7,947 bases of DNA, from contig PWQF01000270.1 of NCBI GenBank assembly GCA_003556865.1, forward strand, positions 1-7,947, read 5' to 3'. This stretch comes from Elusimicrobiota bacterium. Lineage in GTDB: Bacteria > CG03 > SLGR01 > PWQF01. Below, in pieces: positions 5,559 to 7,947 of the stretch. Both the position numbers and the translations under genes were made by a program. A model generated the notes under the pieces. The model was not told the DNA's origin. It saw only the letters and a program-made list of their open reading frames with translations, and did not search any database. Within the stretch, counting starts at the first letter, position 1; each line of letters begins with the position of its first letter.

Positions 5559-7094
5559 ATGCAAAAAGGCGGATTTATGAAAAAACTGTTAACTTTAACA
5601 GCAGTTATAATCTTTAACGGACTCTATCTTTACTCTTTTCAGGCAGAAATCCTGGAAGTAGAAGGTGAAGTTGATTATCTTATTGCCGCCGAAGCAAACT
5701 GGCTTGAAGCCCGCACGGGCCTTGAGCTTTCTTCGGGAGACCGGCTCAGGACCGGGCCGGATTCCTCAGCGGTTTTAAGGTTTGCGGCCGGCCATACCGC
5801 AGATATGAGCCAGAATAGTTTAATTACGGTGAACGAGGCTGAAGAGGATAAGACTGATATAGGAATGTTTAACGGAAAGCTGCGCTCCCGGGTCAGGGAA
5901 ATGGAAAGAGGGGAGAGCTATTCCGTAACAACACCCCAGGCGGTTGCCGCAGTACGGGGGACAGAATTTGAAGTTACTGTAAGAGAGAACGAAACGCTTG
6001 TCAATGTTATAAGCGGCCGGGTGGAGGCAATGGAAATTATAACCGGGGATAAGGTTATTATCCCGGCCGGCAGATATTCAAGAATAGTACCCCGCAGCGC
6101 GCCGGAAATCCCGCAGGAAATGCCGGAAAGAGATATTATGGAAGATGAGCCACAAGAGGAGAAGAGAGAAGAAGATGAAGAGGGCAGGGCCCCGCCGTCC
6201 CGCCGGGATATAAGGGATATGGCCCGCAGAGAGATGGTCCAGGAAAGAAGGCGGGATATTGTTCAGAACCGGGAAATAGATGAGATAAGGAGTGAAGAGT
6301 TTGAGGCAGGCCGTTCTTTTACCGATGTTTGGGGAAACCGGGTGAGGGTGGAGCATTACATAAAGAGGGATATAGATAATGAGTTTACCCACGTGACCTT
6401 AAATGAGAGAGACAGGGGTCGGGCCCGGGCCAGCTTTACCTACAGGTTTGACCGCTCCCTCCCCGATGACCTTGCCCCCGTTATGGGTTCCATCTATGTA
6501 AGTACCGAGGAGCCTGAATATATCTTAAATGAGTTTAAGTCGGAGTTTACAAATAAAACTGATTATGTATATGAAATAGGGACCGGAGGGGATATGCCTG
6601 CTGATGACTCCGGAGTCTATTTTCACCGTTTCGAGGATTATAAATTTTTCATAAAGGGCGGGGGCTTTGAATACCGGGATGTTGACCAGCCCGATTACAA
6701 GATAAGTGAAAAGTACGGAAAAAAACTCTGGCATGCGGTCGGCTACAGTAAATTTATAGGGGATCATAATTATATTTACGTGCTGGGTGTTGCTACCGGG
6801 GAATTGGAGAAAAAGGTAACGCGTCCTTCAGGAGATGATTATCATCATTGGCGGCGGGAAGAGAATTATTACAGGGAAACCGGCGGGGATGATTATGAAC
6901 TTACCTGGTTAAGCAGGGAGAGATTTTTTACCGACGGCGAAGGAAATATTTTACAAGAAACTGATCTGTCCGATACACTAAACTTCGAAGTTATATATAA
7001 AAGCTCCGAGTTCGGGGATAGGGATATAAGCCTATTTTTCACCCCCGAGGCTGCTGCAACCGTTCCTTTTGAGCTGATGCCAATCGATGAATAA
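5559..7094 (+). CDS. Exported FecR-domain protein with charged linker and unknown C-terminal domain
   Basis: A 511-aa protein. Residues 7-29 (MKKLLTLTAVIIFNG and following, to about SFQA) form a signal peptide, so it is probably exported to the periplasm or cell surface. Residues 30-178 are a FecR domain: LELSSGDRLRTGPDSSAVLRF at 55-75 and TTPQAVAAVRGTEFEV at 124-139 are its typical motifs. Residues 183-250 form a highly charged Glu/Arg-rich linker, probably helical. Residues 251-511 are a separate domain that opens with FTDVWGNRVRVEHY, is rich in aromatic and acidic residues and looks beta-rich; I cannot assign it to a named family. There is no N-terminal anti-sigma segment and no adjacent sigma factor or TonB receptor, so it is unlikely to be a classical FecR signal transducer. 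A structural or polymer-binding role is more likely. Start choice is 5559 or 5577. It overlaps the next gene by 8 nt, implying coupled translation with the beta-barrel protein. Confidence 0.82.
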   Translation: MQKGGFMKKLLTLTAVIIFNGLYLYSFQAEILEVEGEVDYLIAAEANWLEARTGLELSSGDRLRTGPDSSAVLRFAAGHTADMSQNSLITVNEAEEDKTDIGMFNGKLRSRVREMERGESYSVTTPQAVAAVRGTEFEVTVRENETLVNVISGRVEAMEIITGDKVIIPAGRYSRIVPRSAPEIPQEMPERDIMEDEPQEEKREEDEEGRAPPSRRDIRDMARREMVQERRRDIVQNREIDEIRSEEFEAGRSFTDVWGNRVRVEHYIKRDIDNEFTHVTLNERDRGRARASFTYRFDRSLPDDLAPVMGSIYVSTEEPEYILNEFKSEFTNKTDYVYEIGTGGDMPADDSGVYFHRFEDYKFFIKGGGFEYRDVDQPDYKISEKYGKKLWHAVGYSKFIGDHNYIYVLGVATGELEKKVTRPSGDDYHHWRREENYYRETGGDDYELTWLSRERFFTDGEGNILQETDLSDTLNFEVIYKSSEFGDRDISLFFTPEAAATVPFELMPIDE

Positions 7095-7947
7095 GCTGCT
7101 CTACCCTTTTTTCTGCCTCGTATTCATATGCATGCTGACCTCTGTCTCCTCTGCCCTCATAACTCCGGTAGGAGAACTTTCTCTTTCCGGAGGTCAATAT
7201 TTTCTGGACGGGGACTCATCTTCTTTCGGAGGGAATGCGTCAATATATTTTTCCCCTGCAATTGATCTTGAAGGAAATAATGCTATTATTCCCATTTTTA
7301 ATTTTGAGTACAGCGGAACCAGGGGAGTGCAGGAGCTTGTAGACGGGAATATACTTACCCGCCAGACTGCCGCCTACGGGGGAAGGCTTATCTATGTCAG
7401 CTACTGGGGAGATTACCTTACAAGGCTCCGCCTGGGATACAGGACTACCCTGATAAATGAAACCGGGGACGAGGAGTGGGGGGAAGGGCTTTTTGATAAC
7501 AGCCGCATTCTTGCCGGCGCCGGCGCCGAACGCAGCTTCGGGGAATGGGATATCCTTATTGACGCCGACTTCTATAAAGTTAACTTTAGTAATTATCAAA
7601 CATTGGCTTCTGAAGGAGAAAGCGGGTTTGAGGATGCGGGAGAAGATTACCTTGATTATTTTAATCTTGCTTTTTCAGGCGCGGCGCAGAGAAAAGGCCG
7701 GGGAGGGGCTCTGGAACTGGTATGCCGGGTTGATTTAAGAAATTTTTTTGACCAGGGCTTACTTAAGAGAGACGGGACTTTTTCTTCATCCGGCAGGAAG
7801 GATACGGTCACCTCTTTTTCGGCGGGAAAAAAAATCTTCTTTTCCGCAATGGCTGCCTCGCTTGATGCTTCAATGGAATTCCTCTCCTCAAATCAGGCCT
7901 ACCTTGAGCCGGATACCATGAAATATACGGGTAACTACTATTCCTAT
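7087..7947 (+). CDS. Probable outer-membrane beta-barrel protein (3' partial)
   Basis: An open frame of 287 codons with no stop before the right edge. It begins MNKLLYPFFCLVFICMLTSV, a signal peptide with likely cleavage after VSSA (residue 23). The mature part shows repeated alternating hydrophobic and polar stretches with Gly and aromatic residues, for example GELSLSGGQYFLDG, NASIYFSPAIDL, IIPIFNFEYSGT, GGRLIYVSYWG, TRLRLGYRTTLIN and ILIDADFYKVNF, the pattern of transmembrane beta strands joined by short turns. No specific porin, TonB-receptor or transporter motif is recognised, so the substrate is unknown. ATG 7087 overlaps the end of the FecR gene by 8 nt, so the two are almost certainly cotranscribed and probably cooperate in the outer envelope. 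The start is supported by this coupling and by the signal peptide. The full length cannot be judged. Confidence 0.72.
   Translation, partial: MNKLLYPFFCLVFICMLTSVSSALITPVGELSLSGGQYFLDGDSSSFGGNASIYFSPAIDLEGNNAIIPIFNFEYSGTRGVQELVDGNILTRQTAAYGGRLIYVSYWGDYLTRLRLGYRTTLINETGDEEWGEGLFDNSRILAGAGAERSFGEWDILIDADFYKVNFSNYQTLASEGESGFEDAGEDYLDYFNLAFSGAAQRKGRGGALELVCRVDLRNFFDQGLLKRDGTFSSSGRKDTVTSFSAGKKIFFSAMAASLDASMEFLSSNQAYLEPDTMKYTGNYYSY

Noticed and set aside
7515..7530. GCCGGCGCC repeat in the beta-barrel gene
   Set aside because: It is short and encodes an Ala-Gly run (AGAGA) in frame; it is explained by coding sequence.
7240..7599. Minus-strand 119-codon open frame at the right end
   Set aside because: It is antisense to the beta-barrel gene and lacks domain signals.
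7457..7738. Plus-strand 93-codon open frame in a second frame
   Set aside because: It overlaps the beta-barrel gene that starts at 7087 and runs to the window edge; its product has no recognisable features.

Overview
The window reads as part of the chromosome of an unidentified diderm bacterium, probably anaerobic. The outer-envelope type is inferred from a signal-peptide-bearing beta-barrel-like protein at the right end. Anaerobic life is inferred from molybdenum-cofactor (Moco) synthesis genes, including the oxygen-sensitive radical-SAM enzyme MoaA, and from an Rnf-family electron-transport subunit. Coding sequence is rich in ATA (Ile), AGA/AGG (Arg) and homopolymer runs of A, C and G. I cannot name the phylum from this; an uncultured lineage is plausible. 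All genes are on the + strand and packed very tightly, with only two real intergenic gaps (53 and 70 bp). I saw no RNA genes, insertion sequences or CRISPR arrays.

Region 1 (1-4427) is one compact operon whose beginning lies left of the window. Its order is: a MoeA-like molybdopterin-binding protein with a C-terminal Cys cluster (5' end missing), moaA, moaC, a stand-alone MOSC-domain protein, a MogA/MoaB-type molybdopterin adenylyltransferase, a half-size chromate-transporter-family protein and a class I SAM methyltransferase. The genes overlap or abut throughout (ATGA, TAA/ATG, 17-nt overlap, 8-nt overlap, 1-nt gap, TAATG). MoaA and MoaC make cyclic pyranopterin monophosphate from GTP, and the MogA-type and MoeA-like proteins act late, in adenylylation and metal insertion. 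The MOSC protein probably handles sulfur for the cofactor. moaD and moaE are not in the window. The transporter is a candidate oxyanion carrier because of its position, but this is inference.

Region 2 (4428-5488) is a short spacer with two plausible sigma-70-type promoters, one after the other, followed by an rnfD/nqrB-family gene. The other rnf genes do not flank it, so it appears isolated from the usual rnfCDGEAB cluster.

Region 3 (5489-7947) starts with a 70-bp spacer holding a near-perfect CRP-type palindrome (TGTGA-N6-TCACT). It is followed by an exported FecR-domain protein with a long charged linker and an unrecognised C-terminal domain. Next comes an overlapping gene, open to the window end, for a probable outer-membrane beta-barrel protein. 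The pair looks like a translationally coupled envelope module.
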